From: RYN-230 sp963837335
Lineage (GTDB): Bacteria; Actinomycetota; Actinomycetes; Streptosporangiales; Streptosporangiaceae
Assembly (NCBI GenBank): GCA_963837335.1
Contig: CAWINS010000002.1
Span: 1 to 64,000 of the forward strand
DNA length: 64,000 nt
Direction: 5' to 3'
Below are positions 36,425-45,298 of this stretch, piece by piece. Under the pieces are notes generated by a model. It was not told where the DNA came from. It ran no database searches and was given only the letters and a program-made list of their open reading frames with translations. Within the stretch, counting starts at the first letter, position 1. Each line of letters opens with the position of its first letter. The translations under genes and the position numbers were made by a program.

Positions 36425-36460
36425 AGCCTGCCCGCGGAGCGTCGCGCGGGGGTGGACCTA

Positions 36461-36481
36461 GGTACACCCCCATTCTGGGGG
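36461..36481. promoter_or_regulatory. Small G/C hairpin before the second two-component operon
   Basis: CCCCC-ATTCT-GGGGG (36467-36481) follows GGTACA. It could be the terminator of the S9 peptidase gene or an operator for the kinase operon 75 bp downstream. There is no T-tract. Confidence 0.3.
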
Positions 36482-36555
36482 CCCAGGCACACTGCCGGAC
36501 GGCCGCCGGCCGGGCACACTGGCAGAGGAGCATCCGGCCAGCCGAGGGAGACCCC

Positions 36556-38001
36556 GTGATGAGCAGCGCCACGCCACGACTGTCTCGCCCCGGATCCCAG
36601 TCCTACCGGCGCTGGGCCAGGGCCGGCCTCACCGCCGCCGGGCACGGCCTCGGATTCTGCGCCCTCGCGGCGGCCGGAGCCGGGCTGCTGCTGGCTCTGG
36701 CCGCACCACTGCTGAGTCCGCTCCTCATCTTCGGGCGTTCTGGGCAGAGCTCCGGGAGTATCGCAGCGGTGCCGCAGAGCGCCTCGGCCTCGGCCACGGG
36801 TGGGGCCATCACCAGCCAGGGCGCCCTGGGGCCACCACCGGGCCAGCACCTGATCGTCGCAGCGGTGGCACTGCTCGTCCTGACGGCGGTGTGGCTCTTC
36901 CTGCTCCCCTGGCTGATGCTGGCCATCAGGCTCCTGGCCCAGGTCACCCGGCGGATGGTGGCCGACTGGTGCGGGATTCGGATCGCCGATCCGTACCGGC
37001 CGACCCGCACCGGCCAGCGGGAGGTCTCCCTGCGGGGGCTCGGGCGGCGGCTGGCCGACCCGGCCAGCTGGCGTGACGTCGGGTGGCTGATCCTCAACGC
37101 CTGCGGCGGGTGGGTGGTGGCCGTCCTGCCTGCCGGGCTCATTGCCGCGGGCGTGGCCGGGTTCCTGCGGGGTCTCACTCACCCGCGGGGCGGCCCAGCG
37201 TTCCTGGGGCACTCACCGCTGATGGTCGTCGTGGTGAGCAGCGGGCTGATCGTCCTCGGGCTGGGCGTCGCCCCCCGGATGCTGACCGTGTACGGGATGC
37301 TGGCCCGCTCGATTCTCGGCCCGGCCGGCCAGATGGAGCTGGCGCTGCGGGTCCAGCACCTGGCCGAGACCCGGTCGGAGGCCATCGACACCGGCGCCGC
37401 GGAGATGCGCCGGATCGAGCGGGACCTGCACGATGGGGCGCAAGCCCGCCTGGTGGCCATGGGCATGACGCTGGATGCTGCCGGGCAGCTGATCGACTCC
37501 AACCCGGCCGCCGCGCGGGCGCTGCTCCTGGAGGCCCGCGACACGTCGGTCAAGGCCCTGGCCGAGCTGCGGGACCTGGTCCGGGGCATCCACCCGCCGG
37601 TGCTGGCCGATCGCGGCCTCGGCGACGCGGTCCGGGCGCTGGCCCTGGATTCCCCCCTTCGCGCCCGCCTGGCCAGTGACCTGCCGGGCCGCCTGCCCGC
37701 TCCCGTCGAGTCAGCGGCGTACTTCGCGGTCAGCGAGTTGCTGGCCAACGTGTCCAAGCACGCCGATGCCGCCCAGGCGTGGATCGACATCCGCTACTCC
37801 GAGGGGATGCTGCGGGTCGGCGTCAGTGACAATGGCCGGGGCGGCGCCGACCCGCAGCGGGGCACTGGGTTGCGCGGCATCGAGCGCCGGGTCGCCGCGT
37901 TCGACGGGGTGCTCGCGGTGCACAGCCCGCCCGGTGGCCCCACCGCCGTCACCATGGAGATCCCGTGCGCATTGTCATCGCTGAAGACCTCTTCCTGCTG
38001 A
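36556..38001 (+). CDS. Sensor histidine kinase (HisKA_3) with sensor domain
   Basis: 481 residues. The N-terminus has four membrane helices (LGFCALAAAGAGLLLALAA, IVAAVALLVLTAVWLFLL, GGWVVAVLPAGLIAAGVAG, MVVVVSSGLIVLGLGVA), the layout of actinobacterial sensor-domain kinases. The phospho-acceptor His is in RIERDLHDGAQARLVAMGM (about residue 295). ATPase motifs: FAVSELLANVSKHADA and GVSDNGRGGADP, then GTGLRGIERRVAAFDG. GTG 36556 or ATG 36559; GAGGGAG is 8 bases upstream. Its 3-prime end overlaps the response regulator by 37 bp. Signal unknown. Confidence 0.92.
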   Translation: MMSSATPRLSRPGSQSYRRWARAGLTAAGHGLGFCALAAAGAGLLLALAAPLLSPLLIFGRSGQSSGSIAAVPQSASASATGGAITSQGALGPPPGQHLIVAAVALLVLTAVWLFLLPWLMLAIRLLAQVTRRMVADWCGIRIADPYRPTRTGQREVSLRGLGRRLADPASWRDVGWLILNACGGWVVAVLPAGLIAAGVAGFLRGLTHPRGGPAFLGHSPLMVVVVSSGLIVLGLGVAPRMLTVYGMLARSILGPAGQMELALRVQHLAETRSEAIDTGAAEMRRIERDLHDGAQARLVAMGMTLDAAGQLIDSNPAAARALLLEARDTSVKALAELRDLVRGIHPPVLADRGLGDAVRALALDSPLRARLASDLPGRLPAPVESAAYFAVSELLANVSKHADAAQAWIDIRYSEGMLRVGVSDNGRGGADPQRGTGLRGIERRVAAFDGVLAVHSPPGGPTAVTMEIPCALSSLKTSSC

Positions 38002-38630
38002 GGGACGGGCTGACCCGGATGCTCGAGGCGCACGGCTTCGAGATCAGCGCGGCTGTGGACAACGGGACCGACCTGCTCGCCGCCGTGACCGCTACCCGGC
38101 CGGATGTGGCCGTGGTGGACGTCCGGCTGCCGCCGACCTTCACCGACGAGGGCCTGCGGGCCGCCCTGGCCGCCCGGCGCGCGGTGCCCGGCCTGCCCGT
38201 GCTCGTGCTGTCCCAGTACGTGGAGCAGCTGTACGCCCGCGAGCTGCTGGCCGGCGGCAGCGGCGGCATCGGCTACCTGCTCAAGGACCGGGTGTTCGAC
38301 AGCGCGCAGTTCGTGGACGCGGTCCGCCGGGTGGCCGCGGGCGGGACCGCGATGGACCCGGAGGTCATCGACCGCCTGCTGTTCCGCAACTCCGGCGACA
38401 ACGCCATCAGTGCGCTCAGCCCGCGGGAACGGGAAGTGCTCGGCCTGATGGCCGAGGGCCGCACCAACGCCGCGATCGCCCAGCGGCTCGTGATCACCGA
38501 GCGGGCGGTAGCCAAGCACACGGCGTCGATCTTCCTCCGGCTGGGCCTGCAGCCGTCCGACGATGACAACCGGCGCGTCCTGGCCGTGCTCGCCTATCTG
38601 TCGGCCGACCAGCCCGCGGCCCAGCCGTAG
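37965..38630 (+). CDS. NarL/LuxR-family response regulator
   Basis: 221 residues. Receiver about 1-125: MRIVIAEDLFLLRDGLTRML, phospho-acceptor in PDVAVVDVRLPPTFTDEGL, and Lys in GYLLKDRVFDSAQF. A LuxR helix-turn-helix lies at about 150-200 (ALSPREREVLGLMAEGRTN, then RAVAKHTASIFLRLGL). GTG start inside the kinase gene, so the two are translationally coupled. The RLPP after the Asp and the SPREREVLGLMAEGRTNAAI segment match the common partner of LiaS-like kinases. Targets are not visible here. Confidence 0.93.
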   Translation: MRIVIAEDLFLLRDGLTRMLEAHGFEISAAVDNGTDLLAAVTATRPDVAVVDVRLPPTFTDEGLRAALAARRAVPGLPVLVLSQYVEQLYARELLAGGSGGIGYLLKDRVFDSAQFVDAVRRVAAGGTAMDPEVIDRLLFRNSGDNAISALSPREREVLGLMAEGRTNAAIAQRLVITERAVAKHTASIFLRLGLQPSDDDNRRVLAVLAYLSADQPAAQP

Positions 38631-38695
38631 CCGGCCACGCGGGAGCAGCTGCCGGATCCCGCCGGCCTGGCTGGGTGTCAGACCTGGCTGAGAGC

Positions 38696-39649
38696 ATGGC
38701 CAGCATGCAGCCTGGATCATTCACCATTACCCCGAGCGGGCCGTTCTCGCTGGCCGAGGCGGCCACGTTCGGGTTCGGCCAGCGGGCGGGGGACAGCTGG
38801 GACGGGATCATGCGGCTGGCCTTCTGCCTGGACGGTTATGCGGACCAGGTGGGGGTGGAGGTCCGGCAGGACGAGGCGGGCCCCCACGACGAGGCGGGTA
38901 CCGTGCGCTGCGTCGTCCACGGGCCCGCGGGCGCCGACCTGGGCCAGGTACGCGGCCAGGTCGCGCGGGTGCTGTCCCTGGATCACGACGGCCGGGAGTT
39001 CAGCCGCGTCGGGGAGCGCGACCCCGTCATCGGGCGTCTTCAGGCGGTGGCTCCCGGGCTGCGGCCGCCCTTGTTCTACTCGCCGTACGAGGCGGCGGCC
39101 TGGTGCGTGCTGAGCGCCCGGCGGCCGGCCCGGCAGATGATGCAGGCGCGCGACCGGCTGAGCCGTGCGCACGGGCAGGTCTTCGACCTGGCCGGTGAGC
39201 AGGTGGCCGCGCTGCCCACCCCCGGCCAGCTGCTGGCCATCGACTCGTTCCCGGGTGTCCCCGCCGACCGGATGCCGCGGCTGCACGGGGTGGCACGGGC
39301 GGCCCTCGACGGCCGGCTGGACGCCGCGCGGCTGCTGGAGCAGGGCCCCGAGCGGGCCATGGCCGGCCTCCAGGCGCTCGAGGGCATCGGCCCGTTCTAC
39401 AGCTCGCTGATCGTGGTCCGCGGCACCGGGTTCACCGACGTGCTGCCGGTCAACGAGCCCCGTGCGCTGGACCTGGCCGGGCAGCTCTACCAGCTGGGCG
39501 CGCCGCCGTCAGAAGCGGAGTTCCGGAGCCTGGCCGAGCCGTGGAAGCCACTGCGCACCTGGGCCGTGGTGCTCATCCGGGCCGCGGCGCCGCGGCTGCT
39601 GGGCGGCGCCGGTACCGGGCCGGCGGGGGCACCGCCCAGCGTTCGCTAA
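38696..39649 (+). CDS. AlkA-like HhH-GPD protein with altered catalytic site
   Basis: 317 residues resembling DNA-3-methyladenine glycosylase II. An N-terminal substrate-facing domain (PSGPFSLAEAATFGFGQRAG) precedes the helix-hairpin-helix domain (LLAIDSFPGVPADR, then ALEGIGPFYSSLIVVRGTG). In AlkA the segment after the hairpin carries an Asp-Asp pair whose second Asp is catalytic; here it reads TDVLPVNEPRALD, with Asn-Glu. Glu might substitute, or the protein may bind DNA without glycosylase activity. ATG 38696 preferred; ATG 38705 and GTG 38675 are alternatives. Confidence 0.78.
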   Translation: MASMQPGSFTITPSGPFSLAEAATFGFGQRAGDSWDGIMRLAFCLDGYADQVGVEVRQDEAGPHDEAGTVRCVVHGPAGADLGQVRGQVARVLSLDHDGREFSRVGERDPVIGRLQAVAPGLRPPLFYSPYEAAAWCVLSARRPARQMMQARDRLSRAHGQVFDLAGEQVAALPTPGQLLAIDSFPGVPADRMPRLHGVARAALDGRLDAARLLEQGPERAMAGLQALEGIGPFYSSLIVVRGTGFTDVLPVNEPRALDLAGQLYQLGAPPSEAEFRSLAEPWKPLRTWAVVLIRAAAPRLLGGAGTGPAGAPPSVR

Positions 39650-39707
39650 CCTGAGGAGCGGTCCCGGCGGATCCGCCGATGAACCGGTGGCGCGGAGGGA
39701 GACCCCG

Positions 39708-40274
39708 TTGGCGATCGCGGCCCTGGTCTTGTGGGTACTGACTGCCGCTGCAGGCCTGGTCCTGTTCATCGCGGGCAGCGCGGCCAGGCGCAGCCGCGGC
39801 GAGCAGGCCCTCGGACAGCAAGCAGTCCCCGCCCCGGCGGCCGCCCCCGCGCCCGCGGTGACGGTGCCCCCCGCGCAGACTCCGGCGGGCCGGCCCGGGC
39901 CACCATCCCCGGGGACCGGGAACCGGCCGCCCTGAGCCTCCGCCCATCCCCCGGGTCAAGGTGCACGCCAAGCCCGGCGAGCACCCGCTGCTCGAGTTCA
40001 GCCACCCCGCCCTCGGCCTCATCGGGATGGGCTTGTGGTTCGTGTACGTGGGCACCCGCCACGCGGCCCCGCTGGCCTGGGCCTCGTTCGGCGTCCTGGT
40101 GGCCGCCATCGCCGCCGGGCTGAGCTGGCTGGCCCGTAACTGGCTGGCTGCCCGGCACGGTGGCCGGCCGGCCGGGCCGGCTTCCCGCCCAGGCTGATCC
40201 TGCTGCACGGGCTGGCCGCCACCGCCACGTTCGCGCTGGCCGTGCTCACCGCGCTGGCCGCCAGCCACGTCTGA
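39708..40274 (+). pseudogene. Small membrane protein split by two compensating frameshifts
   Basis: Three abutting frames together read as one 188-residue membrane protein. Frame A (TTG 39708, GGAGGGAG upstream): AIAALVLWVLTAAAGLVLFI then an Ala/Pro-rich linker, ending 39935. Frame B (about 39920-40180): PPIPRVKVHAKPGEHPLLEF, LGLIGMGLWFVYVGTRH, LVAAIAAGLSWLARNWLAA. Frame C (to TGA 40274): FPPRLILLHGLAATATFALA then VLTALAASHV. The total length is an exact multiple of three. The design (four helices, a HG-x-x-A-T motif in the last) matches the intact gene at 43336 (PFGHGLGALATFTLAVVTAI), so they are likely paralogs. Function unknown. Confidence 0.6.
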
Positions 40275-40301
40275 GCCGGCCCAGGATTAGCTGCCCGCGG
40301 C

Positions 40302-40613
40302 TTAGAGGCGCAGGCCGGCCGTCTGCGGACCGAATAGGGCCAGCGCCAGGGCCACGGCCGCAACCGCGGTCACCGCGAGAGCGATGACCAGCAGGCGGCC
40401 CTGGCGGCCGCCCGTGCCCGGCACTCCCGCCAGCCGGCCCACTCCCCAGACCAGCGCGCTGAGGGCCAGGACGACGAACCCGGCGGCCAGGTCATGCCTC
40501 AGGAGGACCCCGCCGATCGCGGCGAACGAGAGCGCGGTGCGGGTCCAGGCCAGCCGGGTCCGGGCCCGGGCCAGCCCGGGATCGTCGGCCCTGCTCTCCC
40601 CCGCCCGGCTCAT
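40302..40613 (-). CDS. DUF202 family membrane protein (second of pair)
   Basis: 103 residues. The DUF202/YidH signature is ARARTRLAWTRTALSFAAIG near the N-terminus, followed by three membrane helices (DLAAGFVVLALSALVWGVG, LLVIALAVTAVAAVALALALF). ATG 40613 is 8 bp after the stop of the other DUF202 gene, so the two form an operon and probably a hetero-oligomer. The family is membrane-bound; its role is unknown, although DUF202 domains are also found in VTC-type polyphosphate and phosphate proteins. Confidence 0.82.
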   Translation of the reverse strand: MSRAGESRADDPGLARARTRLAWTRTALSFAAIGGVLLRHDLAAGFVVLALSALVWGVGRLAGVPGTGGRQGRLLVIALAVTAVAAVALALALFGPQTAGLRL

Positions 40614-40621
40614 CGCGCCCC

Positions 40622-41062
40622 TCAGCCGGAAACCAGCGCCAGCACGGCCGCGGCCAGCGCGACCAGCCCGACGATGACGGCCAGAAACATCGGGAGCCGG
40701 GAATGACGCGGTGGGTCGCCGCGGCGCAGCGCCCGCTGGTTGGCGTCCCACTCGAGGTAGCTGACTACGGCGACGACCGCGCCGAGCAGGATCAGCGGGA
40801 TCCCGATGGCGTGCCGGCCCCAGCGGATCCCGTGGAACGGCGGCAGCAGCTGGACGATGGCCAGCCCCGCCGCCACCAGGGCCAGGGCGGTGCGGATCCA
40901 GGCCAGGAAGGTGCGCTCGTTGGCGAAGGTGAACCGGGCATCGGGCTCGGCACCCGGCGGGGCCGCCGGCGGTACCGGCGGGCCGGGCGCGGCGGGGTCC
41001 GCGGGGCCGCTGGCGTCCGTCGGCGTCTCCTTTCCGGCGGGAATGGGGGGCACGTTTCCCAT
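40622..41062 (-). CDS. DUF202 family membrane protein (first of pair)
   Basis: 146 residues. A 45-residue Pro/Ala-rich cytoplasmic N-terminus precedes the DUF202 core FTFANERTFLAWIRTALALV, then membrane helices (AAGLAIVQLLPPF, AIGIPLILLGAVVAVVSYLE, LPMFLAVIVGLVALAAAVLA). The WDANQRALRRG loop between helices is typical of YidH. ATG 41062 is preferred. Longer frames upstream to 41308 have no support. Pairing of two DUF202 genes back to back is common in actinobacteria. Confidence 0.83.
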   Translation of the reverse strand: MGNVPPIPAGKETPTDASGPADPAAPGPPVPPAAPPGAEPDARFTFANERTFLAWIRTALALVAAGLAIVQLLPPFHGIRWGRHAIGIPLILLGAVVAVVSYLEWDANQRALRRGDPPRHSRLPMFLAVIVGLVALAAAVLALVSG

Positions 41063-41169
41063 ATCATCCCCCGCGTGGGTGGCCAGAATGTGGCCGGTGC
41101 CTGACTCCGGCGTCATGGACGGCGGTGCTCTAACTCGCGGGCGGGCCGCAGAAGTTGGAAAATAGCTGA

Positions 41170-41709
41170 ATGGTAGCTCGTAGGGTTCTCCAGCAGATTC
41201 TGCTGGTAGGCGCACTCGCCGCGGGCCTCGCCGCCTGCTCGAGTAGCGGCAATAGCTCCAGCTCAGGGGCCAGCTCGAGTCCGAGCTCGGCACCGTCCTC
41301 GTCCGCACCAGCCTCCTCGGCCAGTCCCGTCAGCAGTTCCGGGGCCGCGTCCACCATCGCCGCCAACTGGGCCACGTTCTTTAACGCGAAGACCCCCGTG
41401 GCCAAGCGGGTCAGCCTGCTCCAGGACGGGCAGACCTTCCAGTCCATCATCCAGTCCCAGGCCGGCTCCGGCCTGGCCGCTTCGGCCACCGCCAAGGTCA
41501 CCAAGGTGACGATGGTTTCCTCGACGCAGGCCAAGGTGACCTACTCGATCCTGATTGGCGGCCAGTCCGCGCTGGCCCACCAGGCCGGCGTCGCCGTCCT
41601 CCAGGACGGCACCTGGAAGGTCGGGCTGGCCAGCTTCTGCGGGCTGCTGGCCCTGGAAAACGGCGGCAAGACGTCGGGGCTCCCGGCGGCGTGCAAGTCC
41701 GCGGCCTGA
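41170..41709 (+). CDS. Ser-rich lipoprotein
   Basis: 179 residues. Signal peptide with lipobox LAAGLAAC, the Cys near residue 23. Residues about 24-62 are a Ser/Ala/Pro linker (SSSGNSSSSGASSSPSS), as in many actinobacterial surface lipoproteins. The mature domain (about 63-175) has IAANWATFFNAKTPVAKRV, TKVTMVSSTQAKVTYSIL and LQDGTWKVGLASFCGLLAL, an NTF2-like alpha-beta pattern of low-molecular-weight antigen type. It is followed 4 bp later by the MFS gene, so a functional link to export is possible. Confidence 0.8.
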   Translation: MVARRVLQQILLVGALAAGLAACSSSGNSSSSGASSSPSSAPSSSAPASSASPVSSSGAASTIAANWATFFNAKTPVAKRVSLLQDGQTFQSIIQSQAGSGLAASATAKVTKVTMVSSTQAKVTYSILIGGQSALAHQAGVAVLQDGTWKVGLASFCGLLALENGGKTSGLPAACKSAA

Positions 41710-41713
41710 TCAG

Positions 41714-43297
41714 ATGGTCCGCTCGGTAGGCGCGCCCGCCGAGCGGGCCCCTGCGCCACGCCACGGAAGCCGCGGGCTCGCCCTGGCCGTGCTCACCCTG
41801 GTGCTGTTCCTGACCTTCCTCGACAACACCATCGTCAGCGTGGCACTCGGCAGCGTGCAGGCCGAACTGCACGCGGGCGTCAGCGCGCTGCAGTGGGTGG
41901 TCAGCGCGTACGCGCTGACGTTCGCCGGCGCCATGCTGGCCTTCGGCATGGTCGGCGACGAATTCGGGCGCAAGCGGGTCATGCTGATCGGGGTGGGCAT
42001 CTTCTGCGCCGGATCGGTCCTGGCCGCGCTGGCCCCGAACATCGGCCTGGTCATCGCCGGGCGGGCCGTCATGGGCCTCGGCGCGGCGGCCAGCGAACCC
42101 GGCACCCTGTCCATGCTGCGGCACCTGTACACCGAGGAGCGCAGCCGGACCAGGGCGGTGGGGGTCTGGGCGGCGGTGTCCGGGCTGGCCCTCGCGCTCG
42201 GCCCGGTCATCGGCGGGGCCCTGGTCGGCGCGTGGAACTGGCGCGGGATCTTCTGGTTCAACGTGGCCTTCGGGCTGGTCGCCCTGGTGGCCGGGCTGAT
42301 CGTGCTCCCGGAGAACTCCGATCCGGACGCGCACCGGGTGGATATCCCCGGCGCGGTGCTGGGCGCCGCGGCCCTGACGGCGCTGATCTTCGGGGTGATC
42401 CGGGGGGAGAACTCCGGCTTCACCTCCCCCAGCGTGCTCATCCTGCTGGGGCTGAGCGTGCTGGCCGCGGTGGCGTTCTTCTGGTGGGAGAGCCGGGCCG
42501 CTCACCCCCTGCTGGACCTGCGGTTCCTGCGGATGCCCGAGTTCCTCACGGCCAACGTGGTCGCGTTCTGCACGTACTTCGCGACGTTCGCCGTGTTCTT
42601 CTTCACCGCCCTGTACCTCGAAGAGGTGGTCGGCGACACCGGCTACCAGATCGCGCTGCTCTTCCTGCCGATGACCGCGTTGATGATCGTCGCGTCCCTG
42701 CTCGCCGGGCGGTGGACTGACCCGGCCGGGCCGCGCTGGTCGATCTTCCTCGGGTGCCTGATGTTCGGGGCCGGGCTGCTGCTCACCACGGTCACGCTGA
42801 ACCCGCATCCGGCGTACCTGCCGCTCGCCTCGGCTCTCGCGCTGACCGGCCTGGGCATCGGTGCCACCGTGGTCCCGATCACCTCGGCGGCCCTGTCCGC
42901 GGTCCCGCCGGCCCGGTCCGGCATGGCCGCCTCGGCCACCAACACCAGCCGGGAGATCGGCGCCGTGATCGGCGTGGCGGTCCTGGGCGCGCTGGTCAAT
43001 GCGCAGTTGCGGTCCAGCCTGACCAGCAGGCTGAAGCACCTCGGCATCCCGGCTAACTTCCAGTCGATCGTCATCCACGCGGTCGAGACCGGCGGCGTCC
43101 CCTCCAACGGGAACACCAAGGGCGCGGGTGGCGCGGCCGGGGCAGGCCAGGGCACGCTAGTCCAGGAGGTCATTCACGCGGCGTACAGTGCGTTCTACGC
43201 TGGACTGCATGCCGCGCTCCTGCTCTCGGCTGTCCTGGTGCTAGCAGCCGGGCTCTTTACGTTCGTGCTCCTGGGCCGCCGGACCCGCCGGCCCTGA
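41714..43297 (+). CDS. MFS drug exporter (DHA2, 14-helix type)
   Basis: 527 residues with about 14 membrane helices. Motif D1/antiporter-type start FLDNTIVSVALGSVQAEL, motif A FGMVGDEFGRKRVMLIGV, and motif C-like GLALALGPVIGGALVGAWNW with RGIFWFNVAFGL identify the EmrB/QacA (DHA2) family of proton-coupled drug exporters. A Gly/Ala/Asn-rich periplasmic loop (about 465-490, GNTKGAGGAAGAGQG) precedes the last helix. ATG 41714 is 4 bp after the lipoprotein stop; the frame runs further upstream but inside that gene. Substrate unknown. Confidence 0.92.
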   Translation: MVRSVGAPAERAPAPRHGSRGLALAVLTLVLFLTFLDNTIVSVALGSVQAELHAGVSALQWVVSAYALTFAGAMLAFGMVGDEFGRKRVMLIGVGIFCAGSVLAALAPNIGLVIAGRAVMGLGAAASEPGTLSMLRHLYTEERSRTRAVGVWAAVSGLALALGPVIGGALVGAWNWRGIFWFNVAFGLVALVAGLIVLPENSDPDAHRVDIPGAVLGAAALTALIFGVIRGENSGFTSPSVLILLGLSVLAAVAFFWWESRAAHPLLDLRFLRMPEFLTANVVAFCTYFATFAVFFFTALYLEEVVGDTGYQIALLFLPMTALMIVASLLAGRWTDPAGPRWSIFLGCLMFGAGLLLTTVTLNPHPAYLPLASALALTGLGIGATVVPITSAALSAVPPARSGMAASATNTSREIGAVIGVAVLGALVNAQLRSSLTSRLKHLGIPANFQSIVIHAVETGGVPSNGNTKGAGGAAGAGQGTLVQEVIHAAYSAFYAGLHAALLLSAVLVLAAGLFTFVLLGRRTRRP

Positions 43298-43335
43298 GCG
43301 GTCGGCCCGGGCCGGAGCCCAGGGCAGATTGGCGG

Positions 43336-43983
43336 GTGGCGACCGTGGTTACTGCGGCCCCCACGGCCCACAGCGGCGCGCTGGGTCTCGCCACCCTGCT
43401 GACCTGGATCTTCACCGCGAGCATCGGGGCGTACATGCTCCGGTCCCTGGTCCGCCACGGTGCCCTGGGCCGGCAGCGCTCGGTCCGGGACGGCCTGTCC
43501 CCCCGGGTCCTGTACGGGCATTTCAGCCTGGCCCTGTCCGGCCTGGTGGTCTGGGCCGCTTTCCTGGTCACCGGCTGGGGGCCGCTGACCTGGGTGGCGG
43601 TAGCCCTGCTGACCCCGGCGATCGGGCTGGGCATCTGCACGGTGACGTTGTGGACCCCGTATCCCCGGCCGCCCGGCGAGCCAGCCCGGGCCGCGGGGCC
43701 CGGCCGCCCCGCGGACGATGGTCACGGTCAAGGCCTGCTCGCGCCGCCCGCCCAGGACGACGCGGCAGGCCGGGTCACGGACGCGACCCTGGCCCGCGCG
43801 CTCACCGACGAGGTCCTGGCCGCCCGGCTCGTCGACGAGGTGATCGCCAGCCTGCCCGAAGGGACACCGCGGCGGCCCCGCAAGCCGCGCGTCTACCCGG
43901 CGGCCGTCATCCCGTTCGGGCACGGGCTCGGGGCCCTGGCCACGTTCACCCTGGCCGTGGTCACCGCCATCGGCACCCGCTGA
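43336..43983 (+). CDS. Four-helix membrane protein, paralog of the 39.7-kb gene
   Basis: 215 residues. Helices: GALGLATLLTWIFTASIGAY, LYGHFSLALSGLVVWAAFLV, WVAVALLTPAIGLGICTVTL and a C-terminal IPFGHGLGALATFTLAVVTA. The cytoplasmic loop (about 115-185) is acidic and helical (DATLARALTDEVLAARLVDE). Paired GHFSLALSG and GHGLGALAT motifs with conserved His in two helices hint at heme or metal ligation, which is speculative. GTG 43336; CAGATT at 43324 would give a leaderless mRNA. Family not recognised. Confidence 0.68.
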   Translation: MATVVTAAPTAHSGALGLATLLTWIFTASIGAYMLRSLVRHGALGRQRSVRDGLSPRVLYGHFSLALSGLVVWAAFLVTGWGPLTWVAVALLTPAIGLGICTVTLWTPYPRPPGEPARAAGPGRPADDGHGQGLLAPPAQDDAAGRVTDATLARALTDEVLAARLVDEVIASLPEGTPRRPRKPRVYPAAVIPFGHGLGALATFTLAVVTAIGTR

Positions 43984-44071
43984 GCCCGCCGCGGGCCAGC
44001 GGCAGACGTTCCAGGCGCCGCTGGTTACCGTGCTGCGTTCGCGCAGGGGCGCGGCGGGGAAGCAGTTCCTC

Positions 44072-45298
44072 ATGAACCTGTCCGAAATCCGCGAACTCGT
44101 CCACGTCGGGCGGCCCGACGCTCCCTACGGTGCACGGGCGCTGGCCCGCTGCCTCAGCATCGGCGACCTGCGCCGCCTGGCCCGGCGGCGGCTGCCCGCC
44201 GCCGCGCTCGGTTATCTCGAAGGCGGCGGCGAGGACGAGTGGACGATGCGCCGCAACCTCGAGGCGTTCGGGCAGGTGGAACTGGTCCCCCGGGTACTGC
44301 GTGCGGTGAGCCAGCCGGCCACCGCCACGACGGTCCTGGGCACGCCGATGCCGCTGCCGTTCGCGCTGTCCCCCATCGGCGCGCCGCGGATGTTCCACCA
44401 CGAAGGTGAGCTCGCGGTCGCCCGGGCGGCCCGGCGTGCGGGGCTGCCCTACGGGATCTCGACCCTCGCGACGCAGCCGCTCGAGGCGATCGCCGACGAA
44501 GCCCAGGGCAGCCCGCTGTGGTTCCAGCTCTATCTGTGGGGCGACCGGTCCGCGGCCAGGAAGCTGCTCGCGCAGGCCCGGGCGGCCGGCTACCGGGCCC
44601 TGCTGCTCACCGTCGACACCTCGGTGCGGTCGAACCGGGAACGCGAACTGCGGCACGGCATCGTGCTGCCGAACCCGGAACTGACGCTGCGCACCGTCGC
44701 CAACGGCGCCCTCCACCCGGCCTGGAGCTGGCACTTCCTGTCGTCACCGGCCCTGGGCTTCCCCAACCTGTCCACCAGCGGGCTCACCTCGCGGCAGCGG
44801 CTGGCGGAGATGTTCGACGGCACGGTGGGCTGGCCGGACCTGGACTGGATCCGCCAGGAGTGGGATGGCCCCATCGCCCTGAAGGGCGTGCTGAGCCAGG
44901 ATGACGCCCGCCGGGCCGCCGACGAGGGAGTGGACGCGGTCGTCGTCTCGAACCACGGCGGCCGTCAGCAGGACCATGTGCCCGCGGCCCTGGAGGTTCT
45001 CCCGGGCATCGCCGACGCCGTCGGGGGCCGGGTCGAGGTGCTGTTCGACTCGGGGATCCGCCGGGGCAGCGACATCGCCACCGCCCTGGCGCTCGGCGCC
45101 CGGGCCGTCCTGGTCGGCCGGGCCCACCTCTACGGTCTGGCGGCCGCCGGGGAGGCCGGCGTGCGGCACGCCATCGACATCCTCGCGGGCGAACTCCGCA
45201 CCACCATGGCCTTGTGCGGCGCCGCCACGCTCGCGGACCTCGACCGCTCCCTGGTCCGGGCCGCCCGCCCAGCGCGGCTCCCGGAACCGCCTGAGTAG
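44072..45298 (+). CDS. FMN-dependent alpha-hydroxy-acid oxidase/dehydrogenase
   Basis: 408 residues of the lactate dehydrogenase LldD/glycolate oxidase/mandelate dehydrogenase family, which oxidises (S)-2-hydroxy acids. FMN-barrel motifs: LGYLEGGGEDEWTMRRNL, FALSPIGAPRMFHHEGE, ALKGVLSQDDARRAADEG, the catalytic His in VVVSNHGGRQQDHVPAALE (about residue 297), and LFDSGIRRGSDIATALALG. ATG 44072 is preferred over 44030 because residues before it have no homology pattern. The oxidised product would feed pyruvate or glyoxylate metabolism. No operon partner; a LacI gene follows 220 bp later. Confidence 0.93.
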   Translation: MNLSEIRELVHVGRPDAPYGARALARCLSIGDLRRLARRRLPAAALGYLEGGGEDEWTMRRNLEAFGQVELVPRVLRAVSQPATATTVLGTPMPLPFALSPIGAPRMFHHEGELAVARAARRAGLPYGISTLATQPLEAIADEAQGSPLWFQLYLWGDRSAARKLLAQARAAGYRALLLTVDTSVRSNRERELRHGIVLPNPELTLRTVANGALHPAWSWHFLSSPALGFPNLSTSGLTSRQRLAEMFDGTVGWPDLDWIRQEWDGPIALKGVLSQDDARRAADEGVDAVVVSNHGGRQQDHVPAALEVLPGIADAVGGRVEVLFDSGIRRGSDIATALALGARAVLVGRAHLYGLAAAGEAGVRHAIDILAGELRTTMALCGAATLADLDRSLVRAARPARLPEPPE

